Shown here one piece after another: positions 1-9,590 of a DNA stretch of 51,252 nucleotides. Position 1 is the stretch's first letter. Every line of letters begins with the position of its first letter. Position numbers and translations under genes: made by a program. This DNA is from Paenibacillus maysiensis (GTDB lineage Bacteria; Bacillota; Bacilli; Paenibacillales; Paenibacillaceae), in the NCBI RefSeq assembly GCF_000520815.1, contig NZ_ASRY01000072.1:1-51252 (forward strand), given 5' to 3'. The notes beneath the pieces are model-generated. The model was not told the origin of the DNA and did not search any database. It was given only the letters and a program-made list of their open reading frames with translations.

Positions 1-45
1 TCCGATAGCGCCGGGCGCTTTTTCAGTAGCAATTGTTTTTTTCAT
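1..45 (-). CDS. ridA: RidA family reactive intermediate deaminase, N-terminal 15 codons only
   Basis: Only the first 15 codons are inside the window; the gene runs off the left edge. They read MKKTIATEKAPGAIG, the usual N-terminus of RidA (YjgF/UK114), which hydrolyses reactive enamine/imine intermediates released by PLP enzymes. An AAAGGAG ribosome binding site lies just upstream of the ATG. The identification rests on this short but characteristic N-terminus. Confidence 0.75.
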   Translation of the reverse strand, partial: MKKTIATEKAPGAIG

Positions 46-178
46 ATGGGTTGAATGCTCCTTTCTGATACGGGTTCTCCATATTATAGCACGGGAAGTC
101 CAAAGCCACTATTCCGCATTAATGGATTACAGCATAACGGGTCCCCCCAAGATACCCTGTTATGGTTGTGCTTTAATT

Positions 179-898
179 TTACACATTTTTATAGGCACCC
201 GTTTCTGTGCCGGGTTCATCCTCACCGGGTGTCAGCTCAGCTCCGATGACCCGAATGATATCATTCGGATAAATATGTACGCCGCTCGCATGCGCGAGAG
301 CAATCCGTACCATAGCCCGCGCGATCATCGAAGCCGGGATGGCGCGGTAGGAAGCCAGTTTGCCCGTCATCACGCGATCCAGTGCCTTCATGACGACAGC
401 AGCAGCGGCTTCGCCAAAACGACGTTCCGGCCTCGTGCCCAAAATCAGCGACGGACGAAACAAATGCAACGCAGGCAAGCCAATAGCGGCAAGCGCCTCC
501 TCAGCCTCTCCCTTTGTACGGTTGTAAAACACGCGCGAATCCGGGTCCGCTCCCATCGAGGAGATAGCGAGCATCTGCACCGCACCGGCCTCTTTGCCCA
601 ACCGGGCGGTCAGAACCGGATAGTCCAGATCCACCTGACGAAACAGCTCCTTGGAGCCAGCCTTTTTCATCGTCGTTCCAAGGCAGCAAAAAACATCATT
701 AACCCCTTCGAAGGCGGACGCCGCTTCCTGCGGCTGCTCCCAGTCGATGAGTGCCTGCTCCAGCTTGGGATGCTTGATTTCCAGCGGACGTCTGCCCACA
801 ACCATAACGCGGCTGTATTCCTTTTGCACCAGCAGCTCCCGTACAACATAACCCCCGACAAGCCCCGTTGCACCCACAACGACCGCTTTACGCTCCAC
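179..898 (-). CDS. NAD(P)-binding atypical SDR oxidoreductase (HTATIP2/YwnB-like)
   Basis: A 239-aa cytosolic Rossmann-fold protein. The N-terminus carries a dinucleotide-binding glycine motif (GATGLVGG, residues about 9-16). A Y-x3-K pair (YNRTK, about residue 145-149) is in the position of the SDR catalytic Tyr/Lys. Length and layout fit NAD(P)H-binding proteins of the HTATIP2/TIP30 type, often annotated as NAD-dependent epimerase-like; the substrate cannot be told from sequence. The start is GTG, chosen because AAGGAGG sits six bases upstream. The kinase gene ends about 50 bp upstream on the same strand, so read-through is possible. Confidence 0.88.
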   Translation of the reverse strand: MERKAVVVGATGLVGGYVVRELLVQKEYSRVMVVGRRPLEIKHPKLEQALIDWEQPQEAASAFEGVNDVFCCLGTTMKKAGSKELFRQVDLDYPVLTARLGKEAGAVQMLAISSMGADPDSRVFYNRTKGEAEEALAAIGLPALHLFRPSLILGTRPERRFGEAAAAVVMKALDRVMTGKLASYRAIPASMIARAMVRIALAHASGVHIYPNDIIRVIGAELTPGEDEPGTETGAYKNV

Positions 899-950
899 GA
901 TAGACCTCCTTATGCCTGTAACCTGTAGCGCACCTGCTCTTGCACTTGTA

Positions 951-2396
951 CTAGGCTAATTTAAACGGCTGTTCGCCCGCCTCCCTGCTTTTAGACGGAC
1001 ACATGGGCAGATACAGGGAAAAGGTACTTCCCTTGCCCTCCTCACTCTCCAAACGTATAAAACCGCCCAACAAGCGGGATAAATCACGGCTGATCGACAG
1101 TCCCAGCCCGGTTCCTCCATATTTGCGGTTAATGGAACCGTTCGCCTGCTGGAATGCCTCAAAAATAACATGCTGCTGAAGCTTGGAAATACCGATGCCC
1201 GTATCTTTTACCGCTATTACAACCCAATCCCCCTCCTGCCCCTTTCGTTCCAGATGCTGACTGCTGATTTCCAGCAATACACGTCCCTCATGAGTGAACT
1301 TAAAGGCATTAGATAACAGGTTGCGCAAAATTTGCTGTACACGTTTGGGATCGGATCGAATTTCATCCGGTATATCACCATGCTCGTTCAAGCTGAATTC
1401 AAGCTTCTTGTCCTTGGCAGTGACTTCAAAATGCATCATCATCACCTGCGCAATCTCGCGCACGCTGACCGACTCACTGACGATTTCCATCCGCCCCGCC
1501 TCGACTTTGGACAAGTCCAGAATGTCATTGATCAACTGGAGTAAATCATGCCCCGAGGCATAGATCAGCTCGCTGTACTGGTAAAGCTCGTCCTCATCCA
1601 GCTCTTTTCCCTGCTCGTTGATGATCTGCGCCAGATTAATAATGCTATTAAGTGGTGTGCGCAGCTCATGCGACATCGTTGCCATAAAATCCGATTTATA
1701 TTGGGAAGCCACCATTAACTGTCTGGCCCGTTCTTCCAAAATGATTTTCGTCTTCTGTAACTCATCGCGTTGTTCCGATAATAGCTGATTCGCCTGCTTA
1801 ATCTGATAATTACGCATCTGCTCCATCTGAAAATCACGTAAAATTAGTGCAAATAAAAAGCTGAGTACAATCCCAATAGGCAAAGTGAGAGGAACAACCT
1901 CCGCCACATAATAGCGCCATGGAATGACGCCTAAAAAGGCAATATTCAACGTATTTACGATATTAACCGCTAAAATAGTCACCGCTGCCTTAATAATCAG
2001 ACGGCACGTAGAACGGCGCATCCAATAGTTCAATCCGGCGCACAGCACGCCTAGGATGCTCATATTCAGAAAGCCGACCCACGCCGCCATATTCACACCG
2101 AAGGTAAATCTCGTAAGCCCGATCGCTACCCCGATAATAATAAGCGTATAGGAGCGGGGATACACCAACGCCGCGATAATCAACGGAACAAAGCGCAGGT
2201 CAAAAATAACCGTCTCACTAAAGTTAAAACCAAAGCAAGAGCTAACCCATCCACCAAATACTACCAGCAGTACCGAGCTGATATATTTAAATCGCGAAGA
2301 GGTACGACTCAACCCATATTTATAAATCACGTTCGCCACATAGGCAACGGCAATCAGCATCCCCAGATTCATTAGAAACATCATTGAAAATTGCAT
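951..2396 (-). CDS. Membrane sensor histidine kinase with 5TMR-LYT (LytS/YhcK-type) sensor
   Basis: A 481-aa kinase. Residues about 1-185 hold five to six hydrophobic segments of the LytS/YhcK 5TM type; a coiled-coil linker follows (about 190-235). The HisKA box has the phospho-accepting His243 in MSHELRTPLN. The ATPase domain shows the N box (NLLSNAFKF, about 359), G1 (DTGIGIS, about 398) and G2 (GGTGLGLSI, about 427). There is no PAS or receiver domain and no response regulator beside it, so it is an orphan. An ATG 105 bp further upstream is possible, but the chosen ATG has GGGAG at good spacing and starts right at the first membrane segment. An HD-GYP gene lies upstream behind its own terminator. 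Confidence 0.93.
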   Translation of the reverse strand: MQFSMMFLMNLGMLIAVAYVANVIYKYGLSRTSSRFKYISSVLLVVFGGWVSSCFGFNFSETVIFDLRFVPLIIAALVYPRSYTLIIIGVAIGLTRFTFGVNMAAWVGFLNMSILGVLCAGLNYWMRRSTCRLIIKAAVTILAVNIVNTLNIAFLGVIPWRYYVAEVVPLTLPIGIVLSFLFALILRDFQMEQMRNYQIKQANQLLSEQRDELQKTKIILEERARQLMVASQYKSDFMATMSHELRTPLNSIINLAQIINEQGKELDEDELYQYSELIYASGHDLLQLINDILDLSKVEAGRMEIVSESVSVREIAQVMMMHFEVTAKDKKLEFSLNEHGDIPDEIRSDPKRVQQILRNLLSNAFKFTHEGRVLLEISSQHLERKGQEGDWVVIAVKDTGIGISKLQQHVIFEAFQQANGSINRKYGGTGLGLSISRDLSRLLGGFIRLESEEGKGSTFSLYLPMCPSKSREAGEQPFKLA

Positions 2397-2520
2397 GGAC
2401 TCACACTCCCATTGCGCGAAAAATTGGATGCCAGGCCTATGCCGACCGCTTTTGCTTTTCTCGTATATCATAACATGAAGCTTCAGCTTTCGACATGTCA
2501 AAAGATGCGTACATCTCTAT

Positions 2521-2547
2521 AAAAAAAGCGAACCGCAACGGCTCGCT
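2521..2547 (-). terminator. Rho-independent terminator of the HD-GYP gene
   Basis: Read on the minus strand, a 9-bp stem AGCGAGCCG/CGGTTCGCT with a 3-nt loop is followed by seven T. It separates the HD-GYP gene from the kinase. Confidence 0.85.
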
Positions 2548-2569
2548 CTGGTGGATATACAGTATAAGG

Positions 2570-4072
2570 TCAACTCATGATGCCTTTGTTCCGGCGCCAT
2601 TCTTCGACAAATAATTCAGCAAAGTAAGGGTCCCACTGGGTTCCTTTTCCCTCTTCCAATATCATAACCGCTTTTTCTTTCGGCATACCCTTCCGGTATG
2701 GGCGGTCAGACGTCATCGCATCATACGCATCCGCTACCGCAATGATCCGGCCAAATAGCGGAATATCTTCCCCACGGAGCTGGTCTGGATATCCTTTGCC
2801 ATCATAACGTTCATGGTGCGAACGCACGCCGGGCAAATAAGGGGCCATGGCATATGCTGGCTCCACCTGGCGGAGAATACTTTCTCCCATAACCGGGTGC
2901 ATTTTAATCTGGTCAAATTCCTCATCCGTCAGCTTACCATCCTTGAACAGCACGGCATCGGCTACGCCGATTTTGCCGATATCATGCAGTAATGCCGTTT
3001 TGCGCAGCAAATCGAGGTCTGTCTCATTCAAACCGCCCCGCCGTCCAATGATCACCGAGTATTCAGCCACACGCAAAGAATGTCCTGCGGTATAAGCATC
3101 CCTCGCATCCAGTGCTGCCGCCAAGGTGGCGAAATAACTTTCCTGTAGCTGACTGTTTTTGTCTTCCCGTTCCTTCAATCCCTCGACCATGATATTAAAG
3201 CCTTCAATCAGCTTCGCAAACTCGTCAGAGTACAAATCGCTAGCCTTATCGTTCAGGCAGCCTTCCTTCACTTCGTTCATCTTTTCCAGCAAATGGTGAA
3301 TCGGCTGCTCAATCTCACGGGTTAACAGCCATCCTCCCAGATAAGCAAAGGCCACACCAAATAGTAAAATCGTGCCCGCCCATACCCAATAGGAGTTGGA
3401 AAGCGTCTCATCCAGACGTTCCAGCCGAATCTGCGTAGCCAGGCAAAACAAAAATAGCGGAAAAGCACCAATCAACGTTGCACTCAGCTGAAATTTGTGC
3501 CGGAGCGATAGTAATACCCGTCCCCGAAGCGATAGGTTAATTCCATATTTCTGATAAGTTCGGTCTCTAATTTCTACCAGCAACGGACGGATCGCCCTCA
3601 TTGTCAGGAAAAATTCAATCATCGCGTGCATCGAAGCAACCAGACAAGCCCCTACACAGGCAATTCCCACATAATAGAAGGGCAGGGTGAGCTGTCTGGT
3701 ATGAATCATCCATATGGCCATACCAGCCGCCGGGATGGAAAAACCGAGCAAATGCGGTCCCATAATACGTAACACAGACAGATTAGGCAGACGGTGAATC
3801 CGTATATACATCGCTTCTACATCCTCGAACGTCGTCCGCTTATCCAGAAAAAAGTGACGAACTGGTCCCAGATGCATCCTAAATACCAGCGTTTCGCAAG
3901 CAATCATAATAATACTGGAAAAAGCAATGATCTTCATAAGACCTAAAAATTCATAACGGGCTACATTTAACGTGGAAAATACAAAAATCGCACCTACCAA
4001 CAGAACAGCTATAAACGAACCTATAATATAGTTCAGGATAACATGCTGAATAAAACGCTTATAGATCGGCAA
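2570..4072 (-). CDS. Membrane HD-GYP domain protein, probable cyclic-di-GMP phosphodiesterase
   Basis: The N-terminal half has about six membrane segments. A HAMP-like linker follows (EIEQPIHHLLEKMNEV), then a C-terminal HD-GYP domain. That domain shows the metal/catalytic HDIGK motif, a downstream HHERYDGKGYP motif and the typical ADAYDAMTSDRPYR end. Such proteins hydrolyse c-di-GMP at the membrane, controlling motility, biofilm or sporulation. The open frame extends upstream to 4234 with ATGs at 4234 and 4111, but neither has a ribosome binding site. A TTG at 4072 is preceded by AGAGGGG at 7 bp and puts the first membrane segment near the N-terminus, so I prefer it. The catalytic motifs look intact. 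Confidence 0.88.
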   Translation of the reverse strand: MPIYKRFIQHVILNYIIGSFIAVLLVGAIFVFSTLNVARYEFLGLMKIIAFSSIIMIACETLVFRMHLGPVRHFFLDKRTTFEDVEAMYIRIHRLPNLSVLRIMGPHLLGFSIPAAGMAIWMIHTRQLTLPFYYVGIACVGACLVASMHAMIEFFLTMRAIRPLLVEIRDRTYQKYGINLSLRGRVLLSLRHKFQLSATLIGAFPLFLFCLATQIRLERLDETLSNSYWVWAGTILLFGVAFAYLGGWLLTREIEQPIHHLLEKMNEVKEGCLNDKASDLYSDEFAKLIEGFNIMVEGLKEREDKNSQLQESYFATLAAALDARDAYTAGHSLRVAEYSVIIGRRGGLNETDLDLLRKTALLHDIGKIGVADAVLFKDGKLTDEEFDQIKMHPVMGESILRQVEPAYAMAPYLPGVRSHHERYDGKGYPDQLRGEDIPLFGRIIAVADAYDAMTSDRPYRKGMPKEKAVMILEEGKGTQWDPYFAELFVEEWRRNKGIMS

Positions 4073-4228
4073 AATGCTACCCCTCTTTTCATCCGTACAC
4101 TCACAAAACATCTTGTTTATTTCAATATCGGAGTCCGGTCGGCAAAAGTTAACCTTCTTGCTTGAGCAATTTGCATAAATCCTATAGCGAATTTTAATCA
4201 ACCATATATAGATTGAGAAATTGCATCC

Positions 4229-4257
4229 TTGCATTTTAGAGTCGTTCTTGCTATACT
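4229..4257 (+). promoter_or_regulatory. Sigma-A-like promoter reading into the intergenic RNA candidate
   Basis: TTGCAT (-35-like, 3 of 6 bases) and TATACT (-10, 5 of 6) are separated by exactly 17 bp. A start near 4264 is expected. It lies at the 5' side of the HD-GYP frame but points away from that gene. Confidence 0.5.
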
Positions 4258-4263
4258 ATTAAA

Positions 4264-4615
4264 GTATGTATTAAACCCCATAGGATTCCGCGCAACAAGC
4301 TATTACTCCTAATCACCGCATGGAGCTTCTCCAAATTTTATGTATAACCCTAATGTAGAATTTTGAGCTTTTGCCGAAGATTTTCACATTCACACTGGCG
4401 CGGTCATCGGAGCCGCAAGGACGAAAGAGAGGTAGGGCTTTTGTCGTTTGGAAAATGAGCAGTGGAATCGGACTGCCCCTTATGAACATGCTGACCATAT
4501 TATGAAAGGCAGCAGGGGTTGAATATATATTATGCCGTCGAACCATGAAGTTCGAGCAGGCCGTGCAGTTCACGCAAGCTGCACCCATCCTCCGGATGAT
4601 CCCCGGGGGATTTTT
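4264..4615 (+). ncRNA. Candidate structured non-coding RNA, about 350 nt
   Basis: The region between the HD-GYP gene and the next gene has no convincing ORF: the minus-strand 103-aa frame lacks a ribosome binding site and family features. On the plus strand it has a promoter at 4229-4257 and ends in a strong terminator at 4587-4615. Between them are stable hairpins, for example TCGAAC/GTTCGA at 4538-4555 and GTGCAG/CTGCAC at 4563-4584. It does not show RNase P RNA, tmRNA or SRP RNA signatures that I can recognise, and I could not fit a known riboswitch. The RNA call is an inference from context. Confidence 0.4.
4587..4615 (+). terminator. Rho-independent terminator of the candidate ncRNA
   Basis: ATCCTCCGG and CCGGGGGAT form a 9-bp stem (one G-T pair) with a 7-nt loop, followed by a T run. 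Confidence 0.75.
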
Positions 4616-4708
4616 AATATACATAGGTATCTGTTAAGCACCATCGAAAGCATCTATAAACAAAAAAAATGACCCCGCCAATACATCGGCAGGGCCTATA
4701 GCTTGATC

Positions 4709-4746
4709 AAAAAGGGGGTAATAGGGTCATTATAGTCCCCCTTTCT
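4709..4746 (-). terminator. Terminator of the winged-helix gene (possibly bidirectional)
   Basis: AAAGGGGG/CCCCCTTT stem with T-rich flanks on both strands. The rest of 4616-4804 also carries a larger inverted repeat (ATGACCC...GGGTCAT) but no gene I can support. Confidence 0.7.
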
Positions 4747-4804
4747 TAAAACTAAATGATATGCACCTTAAAAACTCATTAATTTTCCAGCTTGGTGTTC
4801 TATC

Positions 4805-5113
4805 CTAATAATTCGTCCAGTATTCCGTGCCGCCCTGCGGCGTGGTTGGCATAGTTGATCGCCCTGTTTCTGGGCGTGTGCCCCTTTCCGTCGAAGGCCG
4901 CTCCCACCCTTCCAGCAAGACCACATGCTGAGTACTGGAGTTATTTTCCCATGTAATATAACGCTCCTGTTCCATATGCCGCAAAGCGGCTGTAATCTCG
5001 CTGTCCCTTTTCCCCGTTTTGACGGTCAATTCCGTCATCGTCGGCATATGGCGATGCTGGGCAAAATAGTTATACAAAATCCGTAACAGCTTTCGTTCCA
5101 AATCAGGCAACAT
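4805..5113 (-). CDS. Small winged-helix DNA-binding protein (LexA N-terminal-like)
   Basis: A 102-aa protein. Residues about 1-60 (LLRILYNYFAQHRHMPTMTEL...RHMEQERYI) look like the winged-helix fold of LexA N-termini and related small regulators; the last 35 residues are polar and probably disordered. The frame opens 36 bp further upstream, but the ATG at 5113 is preceded by a GGGGGGAAG site. Its target is unknown. It is followed by its own terminator and preceded by a divergently oriented small peptide gene. Confidence 0.75.
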   Translation of the reverse strand: MLPDLERKLLRILYNYFAQHRHMPTMTELTVKTGKRDSEITAALRHMEQERYITWENNSSTQHVVLLEGWERPSTERGTRPETGRSTMPTTPQGGTEYWTNY

Positions 5114-5333
5114 TGTCTTCCCCCCACTATAAAGAACATATGTTCCCATTATAACACATAAAAATGCACCCTCCTACTGGAAGCTGCATTACTAACCCTG
5201 TAAACCTCTTTTTGGAGCTCAGCTTTATTTTTTCCAAATGCTCCACAACAGGTATCTTCTTGAGGTAAATCGGTACATGCTAATCAAATATGGTTAATAC
5301 CAAATAAGAGACAGACCAAGGAGGGTATCGAAT

Positions 5334-5402
5334 ATGAAATTTCTATTGATCGTCATCATCGTCGTACTGGTTGTTGTATTGTTCATGAGAAGACGCAGAT
5401 AA
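5334..5402 (+). CDS. 22-aa single-pass membrane peptide
   Basis: ATG to TAA gives 22 residues: a short start (MKF), about 14 consecutive Leu/Ile/Val, then F-M and four terminal Arg. This is a classic small membrane peptide with a cytoplasmic basic tail. An AAGGAGG site lies just upstream and a strong terminator follows at 5437, so it is a complete transcription unit. It is too short for most gene finders. Function unknown. Confidence 0.6.
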   Translation: MKFLLIVIIVVLVVVLFMRRRR

Positions 5403-5436
5403 ACGAAGACATCCCGTATTGTTGAAAAAAGGATAC

Positions 5437-5473
5437 AAAAAGGGCTTTCGGCCAAAGACCAAAAGCCCTTTTT
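5437..5473. terminator. Bidirectional terminator
   Basis: A 12-bp stem AAAAAGGGCTTT/AAAGCCCTTTTT gives a T run on either strand. It serves the 22-aa peptide gene (plus) and the 100-aa membrane protein gene (minus). Confidence 0.85.
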
Positions 5474-5493
5474 CATCTGAGGTTAAGCCTGAA

Positions 5494-5796
5494 TTACGCC
5501 TTGTTCTTCTTGCTATATTTAATGAATGCAATCACAATCGTCACAGCATATAGTATTCCGCTGACTACCCAGGTTGTTAAAAAAGCCATGCCCAAACCGA
5601 CATTAGCCCCCATCGTCGGGTGCTGCATTGCAGTAAATACCGAGCCCTGCATCATAAATATTGTACAAAATAAAACAACAGGCGCCAGAATAATTGTGCT
5701 TGCCGTCTTACGAGTGCCTGAGACCGCAATTACGCTCAGCGCAGCAATCACCAAAATCACCCAATATATAATCGCTTCCCACATCAAAGTGCTCAC
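5494..5796 (-). CDS. Small integral membrane protein, about three TM segments
   Basis: 100 aa, almost entirely hydrophobic: about three transmembrane helices (residues about 8-25, 34-52, 67-92) and a basic C-terminus (YSKKNKA). I do not recognise a family. The frame begins with GTG; an internal ATG at codon 5 is an alternative, and neither has a perfect ribosome binding site. It ends at a shared terminator and is probably monocistronic. Confidence 0.7.
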   Translation of the reverse strand: MSTLMWEAIIYWVILVIAALSVIAVSGTRKTASTIILAPVVLFCTIFMMQGSVFTAMQHPTMGANVGLGMAFLTTWVVSGILYAVTIVIAFIKYSKKNKA

Positions 5797-5945
5797 CGTC
5801 CGATCTTTTTTCTATCCATTCGTAAATGTCCCTTCTATTGTAACAGACGTCACACAGTGAACCAAGCCATAATTTGAAATAAAAAGGGGTAAACCCTGCC
5901 GGACAGGATCGGCGCTGTCCTGCTGTATTCTTTTACCACCACTAA

Positions 5946-7949
5946 CTATTGGCTGTTAGCAGCAGGTGTTTTGCCAGAACCTTTGCGCACTATAGCCTTA
6001 ACCTTGTCATGGGATACCCCCAAAGATTCCAGCGTATTCCCGGATTTGAGGCACCACGCCTCAATATCTCTCGCAAAACCGAAATCGGTTGCGGTAACCT
6101 CCAGCTTTTGTCCTTCTTCCAGTGCCTTAACAGCTTCATATACCTTGAGAATAGGACCCGGACATTGCAATCCACAGGCATCCAGCAGGGTTAGCTCTGT
6201 GTCGGGGTTTACGGCTTCTTCCGCAACTCTCGAAGGAACACCAGACCCGTCTTTAGCTTCCTCCTTCAATTCGCCCCCTGTAGGCAGATCATAATCAGAA
6301 TCCCGTTCAGCCATAACTGAATACGTTTTGTAGCCACCATCAACGTTTCTCACCTGATAACCGTATTGGGTCAGCATTCGGGCCGCAATATAGCCCCGCA
6401 GCCCGACCTGGCAGGATACCGCGATCTCCAGATCACGAGGGATTTCTGACATCCGTTCTCTCAGCTCTGGCAAAGGAATATGGATAGAACCCGGAATGAC
6501 TCCTGCCTGCAGCTCCACCTCATCCCTGACATCAATAATGACACCACCGTTGTGGTAAAAGTCATCGACTTCATGCCATTGCATCGTTTGAACCAGCCCA
6601 TCCATGATATTCGAAGCCACATAACCAGCCATATTGACAGGATCTTTGGCCGAAGAATAAGGGGGAGCATAGGCAAGTTCGATATCAGCCAGCTCACGCA
6701 CCTCCAAATGCCCACGCATGGCCGTCGCAATCACATCAATCCTTTTGTCTACTCCGTCGGCTCCAACGGCCTGTGCCCCGTATATCATTCCCGTCTCCGG
6801 GTTAAAGAGCAGCTTCATGGAAATTGGCGATGCCCCGGGATAATAACCCGCATGCGAACTGGGATGAATATGAACAGCCTTATAGGGAACGCCCAGCCGT
6901 AGCAATGTTTTTTCGTTATTGCCTGTCGATGCTGCGGTCAAGGCAAAGGTCTTAATCACGGACGTGCCGAGCGCGCCATCATAAGAAATGGCCTGACCGT
7001 TCATATGATCCGCCACCAAGCGCCCCTGCCGATTGGCTCCCCAGGCCAGCGATACCATGGTCGCAAACCCATGATTGCGGTCTTTGACCTGAATGGCGTC
7101 TCCTACCGCATAAATGGCCGGATCACTGGTTTGCAGTTGGGCGTTCACCTGAATAGCCCCGCGAAAACCAAGCTCCAATCCGCTTTGCTTTGCCAGTTCA
7201 TTTTCGGGAACAACACCAATCGCCATAATAACCAAATCCGTCTGAAGCACACCTCCCGAAGCTAAAAGGAGCCGTGTGCCCTGATCTGCAAAAGCCGCGA
7301 CCCCTTCCCTTAAGCGCACCTCCACTCCGTTCAGCTTCATATGCTGTTCTACCAGTCTAGCCATTTCAGGATCTAGCGGATTAAGCAATTGTTCTCCCTG
7401 GTCGATAATCGTTACCGCAAGTCCACGCTCCCGCAGATTCTCAGCCATTTCCAGCCCAATAAATCCACCGCCGATTACAGTAGCATGTCGCGGGTGCTTT
7501 TCATCTACATATGCCTTAATCACGTCCGTATCAGGAATATTTCTTAGCGTAAATAGATTAGTAGCTTCGTTTAATCCGGGAATATCCGGTATCATCGGCT
7601 TGGCCCCTGGGGACAAAACCACCAAGTCGTACGGCTGCTCCCCCATTGTTCCTGTCATTACATCACGGAAGCGGATGAGCTTCTGCTCCCGGTCTATTTC
7701 TGTTACTTCGGTAAATACCCGTACATCTATATTAAAACGGTCTCGAATCCCTTGAGGTGTCTGGAGGAACAGCTTCTCCCGCGCACGGATCGTCTCGCCA
7801 ATATAGTAAGGAAGTCCACAGTTTGCAAAAGAAACATGCTCTCCGCGTTCAAACATTATAATCTCGTCTTCCTCATTCCATCTACGCAATCTTGCCGCCG
7901 CAGAAGCTCCACCTGCTACCCCGCCAATAATAACTATTTTTCTGCTCAT
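5946..7949 (-). CDS. CoA-disulfide reductase-like flavoprotein fused to rhodanese and TusA domains
   Basis: A 667-aa three-domain protein. Residues about 1-450 are a pyridine-nucleotide-disulfide oxidoreductase of the CoADR/Npsr type, with an FAD motif (GGVAGGASAAAR) and the single redox cysteine in SFANCGLPYYIG (about Cys44). Residues about 455-555 form a rhodanese domain whose active-site loop is SCQVGLRG. The last about 80 residues are a TusA domain with the CPGP motif. Together these fit reduction of CoA-persulfide/polysulfide and sulfane-sulfur relay in the cytosol. The start has a GAGGAGAGG site. The promoter contains two ATACC/GGTAT inverted repeats, pointing to a CsoR/CstR-family repressor and induction by persulfide. 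Confidence 0.93.
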   Translation of the reverse strand: MSRKIVIIGGVAGGASAAARLRRWNEEDEIIMFERGEHVSFANCGLPYYIGETIRAREKLFLQTPQGIRDRFNIDVRVFTEVTEIDREQKLIRFRDVMTGTMGEQPYDLVVLSPGAKPMIPDIPGLNEATNLFTLRNIPDTDVIKAYVDEKHPRHATVIGGGFIGLEMAENLRERGLAVTIIDQGEQLLNPLDPEMARLVEQHMKLNGVEVRLREGVAAFADQGTRLLLASGGVLQTDLVIMAIGVVPENELAKQSGLELGFRGAIQVNAQLQTSDPAIYAVGDAIQVKDRNHGFATMVSLAWGANRQGRLVADHMNGQAISYDGALGTSVIKTFALTAASTGNNEKTLLRLGVPYKAVHIHPSSHAGYYPGASPISMKLLFNPETGMIYGAQAVGADGVDKRIDVIATAMRGHLEVRELADIELAYAPPYSSAKDPVNMAGYVASNIMDGLVQTMQWHEVDDFYHNGGVIIDVRDEVELQAGVIPGSIHIPLPELRERMSEIPRDLEIAVSCQVGLRGYIAARMLTQYGYQVRNVDGGYKTYSVMAERDSDYDLPTGGELKEEAKDGSGVPSRVAEEAVNPDTELTLLDACGLQCPGPILKVYEAVKALEEGQKLEVTATDFGFARDIEAWCLKSGNTLESLGVSHDKVKAIVRKGSGKTPAANSQ

Positions 7950-7965
7950 TTCTTCCTCTCCTCAT

Positions 7966-8010
7966 ATACCCTATGGGGTATAATATATACCTGTGTGGGT
8001 ATATTGTCAA
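7966..8010 (-). promoter_or_regulatory. Promoter with two CsoR/CstR-like operators for the CoADR-rhodanese-TusA gene
   Basis: On the minus strand TTGACA (8005-8010) and TATATT (7982-7987) are 17 bp apart. One inverted repeat, ATACC-N6-GGTAT (7987-8002), fills the spacer. A second, ATACCC-N4-GGGTAT (7966-7981), covers the start region. Such ATACCC/GGGTAT palindromes are typical of CsoR-family operators; the CstR assignment follows from the sulfur-related target gene. Confidence 0.65.
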
Positions 8011-8035
8011 CGCTATTTCTTCATGACATGGACGC

Positions 8036-8061
8036 AAAAAAGGCGGAGGTTGCCCCCCACC
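8036..8061 (-). terminator. Terminator of metY
   Basis: On the minus strand GGTGGGGG, a GCAA loop and CCTCCGCC form an 8-bp stem followed by six T. Confidence 0.85.
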
Positions 8062-8169
8062 TGATTAACCACAGACCGTAAACCAATCTGGGTTGGAAAA
8101 ACCACTTAAATCCTGCACAAATGCTCTGTCATACTCGGCTTAACAAGCCAACGCCGCTTGCTCACTTAA

Positions 8170-9501
<1,332 letters not shown>

Positions 9502-9590
9502 TCATGGATGATTTTTTCAATCATTCTCGCATAAAAAGAACGATTTGGGAAGATAATTCTCATTATTCAGGTAGGAAATTATTAAAATGT

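Noticed and set aside
4313..4624. A 103-aa minus-strand ORF between the HD-GYP and winged-helix genes
   Set aside because: No ribosome binding site, no domain-like composition, and it runs antisense through a clear plus-strand terminator and hairpins; more likely a chance frame over an RNA locus.
9540..9575. GATAAT-N4-ATTATT repeat upstream of metY, resembling a Fur box
   Set aside because: The half-site spacing is 4 rather than the 1 of the 7-1-7 Fur motif and one arm base mismatches; AT-rich chance is likely.
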